In this document: piece by piece, positions 11,161-21,455 of the stretch
Layout: each line of letters opens with the position of its first letter
Numbering within the stretch: position 1 is the stretch's first letter
From: Astrocystis sublimbata
Lineage: Eukaryota > Ascomycota > Sordariomycetes > Xylariales > Xylariaceae
NCBI GenBank assembly: GCA_022453515.1
Contig: JAJNNY010000021.1
Span: 496,001 to 560,000 of the forward strand
Direction: 5' to 3'
DNA length: 64,000 nucleotides
Made by a program: the position numbers and the translations under genes
Notes under the pieces: model-generated
Databases searched by the model: none
Told to the model about the DNA's origin: nothing
What the model saw: only the letters and a program-made list of their open reading frames with translations

Positions 11161-13163
11161 ATGCAGCTCAGTCCCTTACAATCGCGTCTGGCTGCCTCCG
11201 TGATAGCCTCTTGCCTCGTCCTCTTCCTATATCTCTTCCTCTTCGCTCCCCAGTTCGCTTTCGCCGCCGAATTACCGGGCATATCGAGCAACAATCTCGA
11301 TCGCCATGGCGCCTTCTACGGTCTCGCGGACACCCTCGACACGAGCGACTCCCTAGATTCTCTTTTAGACCCCCGGGGCCCCTTGTACGAGCCCGACTTC
11401 GAATTGTTCGATCGCAGCATCATGGGAAGGGTTGCAGGTGGATTGAACACCCTCCAAGTCGACAGGCCTACGAGGGGTAATATCGACCCTGGAAACACAA
11501 TCCAATACGTCGTCGAGGCAGCATCGGTCTCTGGTAGCTCGGCGCAACCGCTCGATACACCTAATGAAATGAAGAAACGCCAGAATCGATCGCAAGACGT
11601 CGACGAAAGCGATGAACACGAAGACCCCCCCGCAGATTCGGATATAGCCCCGCGACAAAAACCCTCCAAAACGTTGTACATCTCGGTCAATACCTGCAAC
11701 CAGCCTGGCCGCATCTCGCCTGACCAGACCACCATGGACCCTCCGCAGTTGACCATGTTTGTGTCTACAACATCCGAGAACACGTCGCCTGGGCCCGACA
11801 ATATGTCCTCAATGCAGAAACTCGTCGTGCTCGACGAAGGCGCTGCGGTATACAACATGTCGGTTGAAGGCGACATATACTTCAGTATATCCGCACCAAA
11901 AGTGAATGAGAAATACTTCTCCACGTCTACCCCGTACAACTATGAAGTCACCGTCTCCCTTGACGGATACTATCATTCCTACGATAGCACGGCTCAGCCG
12001 AACATGTACCTGGTTGATTCGGACGCCTCTTCCGCCTACTTGACGACATTGAATCTTAAGAGTCACCCAAACCAAACCTTGTCCGCTCCGCCGTATATGG
12101 TGTTTGTGCAGAACACCAACAACTTGGCCATCAACGGTATTACTAAATCATACTGTGGCTTGAGCAGTTGGGCGCAAATCCGTCCGCTGAGCAACGGGAA
12201 CAGCCAAGCATCAATTGGTCTCAGGCAAGACCGAGATGACAAGCTGACGCAAGAGTTCTACATCAGCGGATTGAACGCCAGCACAAGCTATCAAGGCATA
12301 GTAGCCCTCAACACGAGCTTGTCGCTTCAGAAGAGGCAGGAGCCCGGCTCCGGAGGTGAATCGCCAGGCGGTGTAATCGTGTACAAGGCCGTCAATTTCA
12401 CCACCAAACCTAGTAAGGAATCTCATTTCCCCGTGAACGTGCTAGGGCTATACTTACCCTGATGCTAGATGGAGCCTGCACATTTGTGTTTAACCTGACC
12501 TTATGTACCGAAACACGATACGCCGTGCCCGGAAACGTAGACAAGTTCCGCAACGGTCAAGAGCTCGGCAAGTTCTACGACGATTACACGCAGAAAATGT
12601 ACGACAACTTCGATAAGGTCCTCCAACAGACGCCTTGCCAAGCTCCGCCCACTCAGAGATACTCCCTCGCTAGGAATTGTACCTCCTGTAAGAGAGCTTA
12701 CAAGGACTGGCTCTGCTCGGTCGCCATACCGCGATGCGAGGACTTCTCGTCACCGAACCAGACGTACCTGCAGATGCGCAACATCAACGCGTCGTTTCCG
12801 AACGGGTCCTTCGTCGACGAGGACATCAGGAGCACTTACGGCCACCTGAAGGCTTACACGTCATCTAGGAATGTGATGATTGACGAAGAAATCCAGCCCG
12901 GGCCCTATAAGGAGGTCCTGCCCTGCGACTACCTCTGTTACGAACTTGTCAGGAGTTGCCCCGCATCGATAGGATTCTCGTGCCCGTTGCCGAAGAGCAA
13001 ATTCAGCTTCAACACCAGCTATGCGGTGCCGAACGATAGCAAGGCGTTGTCTTGCAACTACCCGGGCTCTGCATTCCTTCCTAGCGCGGCCAGTATGACG
13101 ACGGTGTCTTGGGTGAGCATGGCAGGATTTGTGATGTCTGCATTCCTGCTCCTGGGACTATAA
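11161..13163 (+). CDS. MID1: Stretch-activated Ca2+ channel component Mid1
   Basis: Two exons (11161-12412 and 12469-13163) encode 648 residues. Mid1 is the regulatory partner of the Cch1 high-affinity calcium channel at the plasma membrane, working in cell-wall stress and mating responses in yeast. The protein starts with a hydrophobic segment (about residues 10-36, CLVLFLYLFLFAPQFAFA) that acts as signal peptide or anchor. It then has a long lumenal region with many N-glycosylation sites (NMS, NTS, NAS, NQT) and a C-terminal domain with twelve cysteines in exon 2, including SCKRAYKDWLCSVAIPRC. A last hydrophobic stretch (about the final 18 residues) could be a GPI signal or membrane anchor. 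The 56-base intron has a GTAAGG donor. Confidence 0.93.
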
Positions 13164-14088
13164 GCTCCCCCTTCCATTTGGTCTTTGAGAGTGGAAAGAG
13201 GGGAAGATAGTCCAATAAAAAGACTGTTACAGTATCATGGGGAAACCCTACTGCTACTAAATCATTCTCGCATGAAGGCGTCCAGGGGTTGACTCGGTTT
13301 TGAATATCTGGGCGACATCACATCCGTGATCTGTTCAGATTTCCCTCATTTTCTTCACTTGGGTTGTTTTTTAACGAAGCGAAGCAGGCATGCAGGCAAA
13401 GCGAAACGACACTATTAGATTTCTAGAAAGATTCCAGGCATTGGCATATAGGTGTTATTTGAAATTATACATTAATCAACGCGATAGTTGGGATCTTCCT
13501 AGGGGAGAGCATATGAAATATACCCATGAGTTAAGCTGACTGGCCTTCACACTGCAACTTGCACTTCCTCTTTCGATGGAGCGCGAAATCACTGCAATGG
13601 CGCTGCTTCTGTGCAAAGATATCGCGTGCTGGATATCGTACCTTCGTCTTGCAACTAGTACGGCTTAATTGATAAGTCGCGTGCGCTGGAGCAGGAGGAT
13701 TCCGATGCAGGTGCGCGCAAAGCTCGGATCTCGGTGAGCTCAGCTCTCCGGGTGACTGGATTCGCGCTTGGTCGCAATCTGGGAGACGAGACATCAAAAT
13801 GCGGCGCGCACAACTAGGAGGGAGAGCGTTGCTACACTCGAAAACACTTACTTGCTCCGAGCTGTGAAGACCCGAGCGGTAACTTCAGATGCATCACATT
13901 GGCCACACGCATAAGATGGCTGCTACGATATTGTCGCTTGTCTCGTCTCGTCCCGTCTCTCCGCCCTCGGCGCAGGGGTTTCCGCCATTCCTACTTTCTC
14001 AAGCCGTACCGGGTTTATCACCGTATATCACCCACCCTCTTATTCCTCAGTAGTATTATAGTTCCCCTCTGCATCCTCACTTTGTCTT
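13164..14088. other. Convergent intergenic region
   Basis: 3' ends of MID1 and of the small mitochondrial gene. The minus-strand frame at 13531-13797 shows no family signal. Confidence 0.45.
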
Positions 14089-14719
14089 TTAGCGTTTCGC
14101 TTTCTCAAGCTGTTCTATCCGCGCCTCGAGATCGGATATGGTGGCTTGAACGGGGTTAGCACGGGGTTCTATTTAGGGTTTCCTGGTGCAATCGATCTAA
14201 CGGAGTAAGTGCGGCGAATCGAGTAAGATGGGATGAGATGGGATGGGATGGGCTTGAATCTGGTGGAGAGTAGTGTACCGTTCATCTCGGCCCGCACCTC
14301 GTCTTGCTCCAGCTTCACCCACAAGAAGTACACGAGCTGGTACGTGAAGATGGCCATGAGAAAGACCTTGGCGATGGGTCGGCCGAAGGTCTTGTAGAAG
14401 GTCTTGTGCTATTGGGTTGCGAGGAGTCAGTTAGATTCAGGTATATATCCCCCCTCTCTCTTTTGCTTTTTTTGATTGTATTCCACCGCAGTTCGATTCT
14501 TCCGTTCTATTCGACTGGAACTGCGTGACATGCGTGTATGTGCAAGGGCTATCGTACGTTTAATGATCTCCCGTCCCCCGCCGTATCAGGTGCTTGTGTT
14601 GATGAGAAGTGCGCGCGGGGCAGCTGTTGCGCAATGCGGGATCCTGAGATTATTCGCAGTGATGCGTATGTTGGGATGCGCGCCGGCACGATGATTCGGG
14701 GCATGGTTCGGGAGAGCAT
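14089..14719 (-). CDS. Small mitochondrial inner-membrane protein (possibly INA17-like ATP synthase assembly factor)
   Basis: Three exons (14719-14558, 14408-14279, 14144-14089) join in phase to 115 residues. The first 50 residues are rich in Arg/Ser/Ala without acidic residues (MLSRTMPRIIVPARIPTYA), a typical mitochondrial presequence with an HFSST end. A single transmembrane helix follows at about residues 67-85 (FLMAIFTYQLVYFLWV), preceded by YKTFGRPIAK, and the tail is a short coiled coil (ISDLEARIEQLEKAKR). This presequence-helix-coil layout recalls the Ina17/Ina22 assembly proteins of the mitochondrial F1Fo ATP synthase, but I only see the layout, not a decisive motif. The third exon codes for just 18 residues, so automated annotation may miss it. 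Confidence 0.65.
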
Positions 14720-15571
14720 GGTGAGAATGCCGGGGTGTTTCTGTATGAGGCAATCAGTTGGGAATTGGTTCGCGGGGTTTGTTTTCGAAGCTTGACCCAG
14801 CCCTGGAATCTCCAACCAACTGTTAGAGCTGGAGCTTCAATGGCTAATTGTGGCTTGACTGCGAGCTGGGGTGGCTCAGTTATGGGCAATCTTGAACCAC
14901 GAGGTAAGTGGCTCGGTGGGGTGGGTATGTGGGGTGCGTTGTCACCTCTGCTTGAACCGAGGCATCTTAGCCTAAAGAGGCAAGCTTCTACAAGTGTTGC
15001 CGTGCATTAGACGGTTCCCTAAATAGGTGCTAAATACATGTCGGTGCTGATGGGCGACCTGCGGCGATGGGATCAACAGCTAGCGCCGTGCTAGCGCAGC
15101 CATTGCACAATGCAGACACCTATCCACTTCGTCCCGTCGTGCGCTAATGCTCGTATCGACGGTGTCACGGTGGCCGTAACGGAATCTGCTGTCAACTTTC
15201 CAAAAAATTACATCAAACCGTGTCTTGTACCAACTCTTGAGTCATACCAAGCTACAACTACATATCTGTTCAGAGAAATCCCTCGAAACCCGACTACACC
15301 TCTACAAATAAACCAAAAAGCCGCGAGCTTCCTCCAAGTCGATCTTGGTTTCCAAAGCCATCCTCCATTCTCCAAATCCCCTCCGCCTCAAAGCTCCACG
15401 TCGATCACTCCAATCCGACTTCCTGCGATTTCCAAAGACCATTGAATTCCGAACCTCCCTTCTAAAAGCACGCGAGTTACATATCCATCTATTAACGACC
15501 GCGAAAACTATTCTCGCTCACAACCTTCCTTCCTTCCTTCCTTTTAACACATCAACACCCACCTAATCACA
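14720..15571. promoter_or_regulatory. Divergent promoter region between the mitochondrial protein and YSY6
   Basis: About 850 bases separate the two start codons. A CTTCCTTCCTTCC tract ends roughly 30 bases before the YSY6 ATG. No specific factor site can be assigned. Confidence 0.4.
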
Positions 15572-16068
15572 ATGGTACGCAGTTGCAACACCCAACCAAT
15601 CCCTCACCCCCTTGGGGAGGTTATGTCATTTAGAGCAGTCGCAGTCGCAGTCCACTGCGCGACATGGCCATAACGCACCAGAGAGACACCACGGCTAATG
15701 GCACCATTGGAAAAACACAGGCCCAGACCCTCGAGCAGCGCCGGCGAAACGCCAAGTTCGTAAAGGGCCAGGACGCGCGCCGCGGAAAGGCGGACACGGA
15801 AGTCAAAAAGCGCACCACGCATGTGCAGAAGTCGCCCATCTCGCCATTCTGGCTCGGTGAGTTTATACTTTTCCAGTACTTGCCTCCTGAAATCTGTGCA
15901 CGGACAGCTTGCTCTCCTTGCAAGAGAGGCTAGATAGGGGGGAGAGAGCAGGGACGAGAGCTACTGTCGATTCATCGGAAACTAACAACATCGTGCTGTC
16001 CAGGTATCCTCGCCTTCGTCGTATTCGGCGGCCTGCTCTTCGAGGTCATCTCGCGCGTCTTTTTCTGA
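15572..16068 (+). CDS. YSY6: YSY6/RAMP4 (SERP-family) ER stress-associated membrane protein
   Basis: Three exons (15572-15574, 15721-15856, 16004-16068) give 67 residues. The first coding exon is the ATG alone, with donor GTACGC; exon 2 opens AQTLEQRRRNAKFVKGQ, the expected RAMP4 start. The family is a tail-anchored protein at the Sec61 translocon that protects secretory proteins during stress. The C-terminal helix reads LGILAFVVFGGLLFEVISRVFF, after a basic cytosolic region with KKRTTHVQKSPIS. A start at 15664 inside the first intron would stay in frame and add 19 residues, but it would break the family's usual N-terminus. Length matches the family (about 65 residues). Confidence 0.9.
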
Positions 16069-16751
16069 TCTGATCCCGAACCGGTGTCGCAATAAAAATA
16101 ATCTGATAGCCACGGCTACAGGACCCGAGTCCGGGTCGAATTTTCCCGATGGTGTTTAATACTCTGGATTGAAATCGGTAGCGACCGTTACATATATCTT
16201 GAAGAGTCAGGGAACAAGAAGCGGGCGCAGGTTGACGCCTTCGCCGAAGGAGAAGTGTCAGATTGCACTCAGTTCGAGGGTAAATGGGTCAGGCGTGTTC
16301 GTTTGTTAGGCTGCGGTACAATCAAGTGCATCTATTCTCTTGGAATTTGGGAGCGGGTCTATTTATTTATTCATAGCACGTAAAATATGAGTCGTGTTGT
16401 GTGCAGCTAGCAGTTCATATTACTATACCGTCATAGTTCACAAAGTTGACATGGCATTAAAATGACCCTCACTGCCTACCGTTACTGGAATCTTGTGGCA
16501 TGGGTTCGTTGGAGACTCGTTATTGGCATAAATTTGTGAACTTTGTGATGTAATAGCTGAATTACTAGGTAAGCTGTTAAAGCACCGCATATCATTAAGC
16601 GTACACAACACAAATCCCATGCTCTCGGGGATTCCTCCGCCCAGAAAATATAGTGCACTCGCAGGCAGACGGTGATATATGGTGTGATTGAACCAGTCTC
16701 CCAGAATTCACCAAACACGCGCGAATGCGTGGGCTTGAAAGCTAAAAGCTA
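16069..16751. other. Convergent intergenic region
   Basis: 3' ends of YSY6 and the SMAP-domain gene. No other gene seen. Confidence 0.45.
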
Positions 16752-18049
16752 TCAAGCTCCAAGCCCTCGCCTGTGACTGCCACCCTCCTGTTTCATTTTC
16801 ATGCCAGCGTCGAATTGGTGCTCCAGGTCAGACTGCATCCTGGCTATATCAGCCTTGGACGTCGGCGCATGGCTGTTACCCGCCGCCGTACCATGGGCCT
16901 TGCCGCCTCCAAGGAGCCGCAAAAACTTTTCTTTGCGCTTCGCATCGCCGTCTAGTGCTGAAACGTTCCACTGCTCGCCACCAGCCGTAGTGCCGCCAGA
17001 GACGCCCACCTCCTGACTATCGTCTCTCTCCTTCTTTCCATGCTTCCTCTTATTTTTCTTCTCCTTGGGGGTCTCGTTAGCCTCTGCTGCTTGTGGCGCA
17101 TCGGTGTCTTCAGTACCGTGATTCTTCTTTTCCTTCTTCTTGTCCTTCTTAGCTTTCTTGGCCTTGGGCGTCTCGGGCTCAACGTCGTCGTCGTTGTCTA
17201 CTTGCTCTACCTTGCGCTTCTTCTTCCTCTTCTCCTTGTCTGTGGATGTGTGTGTCTCGTCTTCGGTGGCTTTTGTTTCGCTATCGACGTTCATGACATC
17301 CGCTGACTCGTGTGCGTTGTCATCGGCTTCGCGTTTGCGCTTCTTTTCGGCGGCCTTCTGCTCCTTCCGCTCCCGCTTCTTCTTCTCCGCCTCGTCTTCG
17401 CTGCTTTCTTCGCTCTCAGACTCCGAGCTACTTTCGGCACTTTCAGAGGAGCTTTGGGCGCTATCGAGGGGGATGTAATCTGTAGTCTCGGGGTCCTTGG
17501 CCATGACTTCGAGCTCCTTCTTGAGCGCGTTCTTGCCTTCTTCCTCCTTCTACGGATTTGTTAGAAGTGCTGGAGCTGGAGACCTCGTTGATTTTAAGTC
17601 TAAGATGGAACGACATACGCTCTTTTTCTCGTCGAGCAGGTCGGCGCGGGCTCTGGCCTTCTGAGCCTCGGCCCAGAGCTTGCGCGACTGGACCTCGAGC
17701 TTCTCGGCGCGCAGGCGCAGGCGTCTACGCCGCTTCTCTTGCTTGTGGGGTCGGTTCGCAATCTTCTTCTCTTTGTCGCGAGCCATGCGTTCGGGGTTGG
17801 TCCATTTGGCAGGTTTCTGGACGTTTAGCTTGCGGGCCTTCTTGGCTTCAGATTTGGCGTGGCGCTTCTCGCGACGGGCATCGGCTCGGGCAAGCCTCTG
17901 CTCTTCTTGTCTCTTTAACTTGGCCTCTATCAATAGTCAGCGATGGTAGAGCAAGCTGTGCGAGTAGCAGCATGGACTCTACCCTTGGCTTCTGCCTCGT
18001 GTCGCAGCTTAGGGACATCGGGCTTCTCCCAGGGACCTTCGTGATCCAT
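16752..18049 (-). CDS. Lysine-rich nuclear protein with C-terminal SMAP (small acidic protein-like) domain
   Basis: Three exons (18049-17983, 17926-17619, 17549-16752) give 390 residues. The N-terminus is MDHEGPWEKPDVPKLRHEAE, followed by a strongly basic helical region (LKRQEEQRLARADARREKRH) and then alternating acidic serine runs and Lys/Arg runs like a nucleolar protein. The last ~75 residues carry the SMAP-type signature: EQWNVSALDGDAKRKEKFLR, LLGGGK, and ADIARMQSDLEHQFDAGMKM before an RRGLGA end. The cellular role of this family in fungi is poorly known; nuclear or nucleolar residence is my inference from composition. It shares a promoter with RCY1. Confidence 0.78.
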
Positions 18050-18656
18050 GTTTGCGGGTGCAATTGGGCGCACCAATTGCAGGAATGGCTGCGAAGGTAA
18101 ACAAAAGCTGCAAGTTAACTGAGTAAGATGTGCATGAGATGTTGCATGAGCATCAAAGCCTATGTAAAAGTCACCTGGATCGACCCGAGCTGCCAAGCAG
18201 GGAAAAAGTTAAAGTGGGTCTTTTTTCTGCCGGGCAGCCGGCGGGGCAGGTGCAGGCGGTGTGGCTAGCTCCCGCCCAGCGTACCTTTCTACTAAAGTTT
18301 CTAGCGCAGGTCGCAGCCCCTAGTACTTGGTCAGGTACCTAGGTATCGATCGAAGCTGAGACTGCCCCACCCACGTCGCCGCCACCAATTGGGAGCACGC
18401 GCCTCGGCACCTCAAGTCGTTGTCGACTGCCTCACCCCCCACATTACGACATGACATCTCTAGGTACATGTACGAGCAGGTTAGGTAGGCAGGACCAGCC
18501 TTCATCATTCTTTATTGCACATTCCCTAGCCCCTTAGCCAAGTACCGTCGACGAACACCTCCAGCTCGCCTTCCAAGCATCTCCATGGCCGCGTCTCCCG
18601 TAGAAGCAAATCTCCACAGTCCACGCCGGTAGCATAGATCGCCATCGCCGCCCATC
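18050..18656. promoter_or_regulatory. Divergent promoter between SMAP gene and RCY1
   Basis: 607 bases between the two ATGs. Contains a GGTACCTAGGTA palindrome at 18334-18345, one of many related copies in the window, and a C-rich stretch near 18365-18440. Confidence 0.5.
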
Positions 18657-21455
18657 ATGGCATCCTACAACCGCACACCGCACGCGAGCGGGCTGCCCAA
18701 ATCCAGTATCCTAGGCACGCTGCGGGCAACCTCCATGGTAGAGTCCAAGACCGCGCTACCTGCCGGTAATGTCCCTTGACTCGAGTCTCAATCACCAGTC
18801 ACCAGCCCAGGAGCCTAACATGTCTCTGCAGAGGTCATTGTCTCCATCCTCGATTACCTGTCCGTTCCCGATCTCTTGCGCTTTGCGAGGACCTCCTCTC
18901 GCATGCGTGAGATGGTCTACGATGACACACGATGGGTTGCCCGATTGAAGAGCATGGGCCTTTGGAGTGACTTGGAAGCCAAGAAGAGATTCGAGGACGC
19001 TATAAGGAGGAAACGCGATGCCGCTGCCCGTATGTCTGTCAGTGGTGGCCCGGTCTCCGCCGACAAGGACGGCGTTACCACCATCTTTGATGCCGCCATT
19101 GAGGAAGAGCGGCGCATGGCGACCGCTTCCCGCCCTCCTCAACAGCCAGCCGCCACGGTAGATGGCTTTGAAACACTGAGCCTGAATCCCAACCAGTCGA
19201 CTTCTCCCATGCAAGACCCTACAGCACTTGTCAATATACTCAAAAATGTGCGGAGCGTGCGGGGTCATGCGCGACAGGAGTTTGGCAAGGTGTACGGGGC
19301 ATTGGCACCCTTCTACTTTGACCTGGTTCAGGCGAAAACGCATACTGAGCCTGTTGTCTTCAAAGTATTCCGGGACCCCGAGAGGCAGGCTCAGATGCTG
19401 TCGAATCTCCACGTCTTCAGCAAATCTGATTGGACTGATGGGTGGTCGCAGAGAGTGGGAAAGCTCTCAAGCATGGTCACCATCTTTGAGGGTGCCGTGT
19501 TGCGAGAGTTTGAGCAGGGGTACGAGTTTTGGGATGTCGACGGCAGAATGCGACGATATGCCCACGTTCTTCACTCACTCAACGGCGGCAGCGCGGCGAC
19601 GGATCTCTTTATCCAAAAACACCCCATCTTCAATGACCGCGAGGAGCTTGGAAATCCCATTGATTGTATCAACCAGGCTCCCCGCGATGAGATCACGCTG
19701 GAGCCATCTCGTGCATTTTTTGAGTTGCTCCTCCGCAAGCTGAATGAGCAAAGTTCCAACATTAGCCGCATATTTCCCCAGCCAGCTCTCGTCTTTTGGT
19801 CATTTGTTGACAAAGTCCGTGAAGACGTCATAATGGAGTACGTCACACCGTTGTTGGACGTGGCCCATGATAGACAAACAGCACTTTATCTCAAAGCCAT
19901 GTCAGGTCTGTTTGAGCAATGCATGCAATTTGTGCAGTCACTAGACTCGCCCCCTGGCTCCGAGATTTCGATTGAAGACCATACAAAGGCAACATGCCTC
20001 AAAGTGTTCGAGCCGCATATGGATCTGTACCTTCAGGAAGAGTTGGACAACTTCGCCTCACATGCTGAGCGTGAGGTGCACAATTGGGAACAGAAGCTTT
20101 CCGAACAAGATGCTACAGTCGAGTCTTTCTATATGGGAGGGTTTAATCGGCAGGCAGACAAGAATGATTTCTTAAGCTCTTTCAAGAAGGTGGTTATGAT
20201 GCCAGTGTCTGTGCTGCCCAACGCTTTTGGAAGCAGCAAGCAAACGCCGACGACGACGGCTACCACAAATCCAACGATCCGCTCTTCGGTGATCGGTGCT
20301 CCCGGGTCGTCTCGGCCTCAGACACCTGGTCTCGGGTCTCATCCAGAACGGTCGAACAGCCCCTTTCCTGCCGAGGCACCAACAGACGAATTAAAAGCGA
20401 AGGCTGCTCTTATGGCGAACAGGCTTGAAGGGATTAAAGGTCTCTTCAGTATCGAGGTCGCATTAGACCTGGTCCATGTCGCTCAAGAGAGCTTAGGCCG
20501 AGCTGCCAAATTTGTTCGGCTCGGTGGGCAAGTGGGTGGAGAGGCCCGTGAACAATGTGAGGCAATTTTCGTCGCCCTAGTCAAAGTCCTTGGCCAAACA
20601 CATGTGAAGAACGGCTTTGCCAAAGCAGTCGACCATCTTTCCCGTTATAATCCGCGTGAGATAAGTGATCACAGTCAGACTGGGGTTGCGCCGCTCGTGA
20701 TGTTCATTGAGTTGGTCAATGTGGGTGATATCATCTCGCAAATGATCGACGTCTTTTACGAACAACAACTCGCAGCGCCCAAGATTGCAGACAAGAACGA
20801 CTTCATGGACCCGGCCGGTCTGGCCAAAAAGAAGTTTGAGCAAATGCTTGATGAGAACGTCGCTGCAGGGCTCAATAAAGGTATCGACGTACTTATGGAT
20901 GAGGTCGAATATCTGTGCGCCACTACGCAGCTTCCTACAGACTACAACCCGCCAGCATCTTCCAATGGAAATGGGCCACCAAGTGGTTTTGATATTGGAC
21001 CAACAGTCACGGCTCGACGCATAACTGAATTGGTCTCTTCACACACGAAAATGTTGGTAGGCAGCACAGAAAAGACCATGCTCGACGTCTTTAACGGCGA
21101 GGTTGGACTGCGTCTATTCACGGCCCTATGCAAGCACCTCAAACGGCAACGCATCAGCACGGAGGGGGCCGTAAATCTGATCGCGGATATGACAATGTAT
21201 TTTGAATACATCCGAACACTTAGGAATCAGGACTTGCTGGTGTATTTTAAAGCACTTCGAGAGCTCAGCCAGATTTATCTGATTGATGCCCGCCATGCTA
21301 AAGAAATGGCAACTATCATCGCCGATGGTGACCGTTTCGGTGGTGTATTCCGTGCCGAAGAGGTATACGAGTACGCTGAGAGGCGGGCTGATTGGTTTCA
21401 GGTCAAGCGAAATGTCGAAAGGGCTATGTATGGGTTAGAGTGCCAGATCATGTGA
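18657..21455 (+). CDS. RCY1: Recyclin-1 (F-box protein with Sec10-like body), endosomal recycling
   Basis: Two exons (18657-18765 and 18832-21455) give 910 residues. An F-box lies at about residues 37-80 (EVIVSILDYLSVPDLLRFAR), which should bind Skp1. After a Pro/Ser/Thr linker, the rest (about 170-900) is an all-helical Sec10/exocyst-like body with LHVFSKSDWTDGW and FELLLRKLNEQSSN. The protein ends CQIM, a CAAX box; yeast Rcy1 also ends in a CAAX box, so lipid anchoring at endosomes is likely. Yeast Rcy1 acts in recycling of cargo such as Snc1 from endosomes to the surface. A short low-complexity Thr/Pro insert sits near residue 500. The small first intron separates a 36-residue leader from the F-box. 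Confidence 0.92.

Noticed and set aside
11316..11939. 207-codon minus-strand ORF within MID1
   Set aside because: Antisense shadow of the clearly conserved MID1 frame.
15664..15720. Alternative YSY6 start at the ATG at 15664
   Set aside because: It is in frame, but it would use intron sequence and add a non-conserved N-terminus; the ATG-only exon gives the expected family start.
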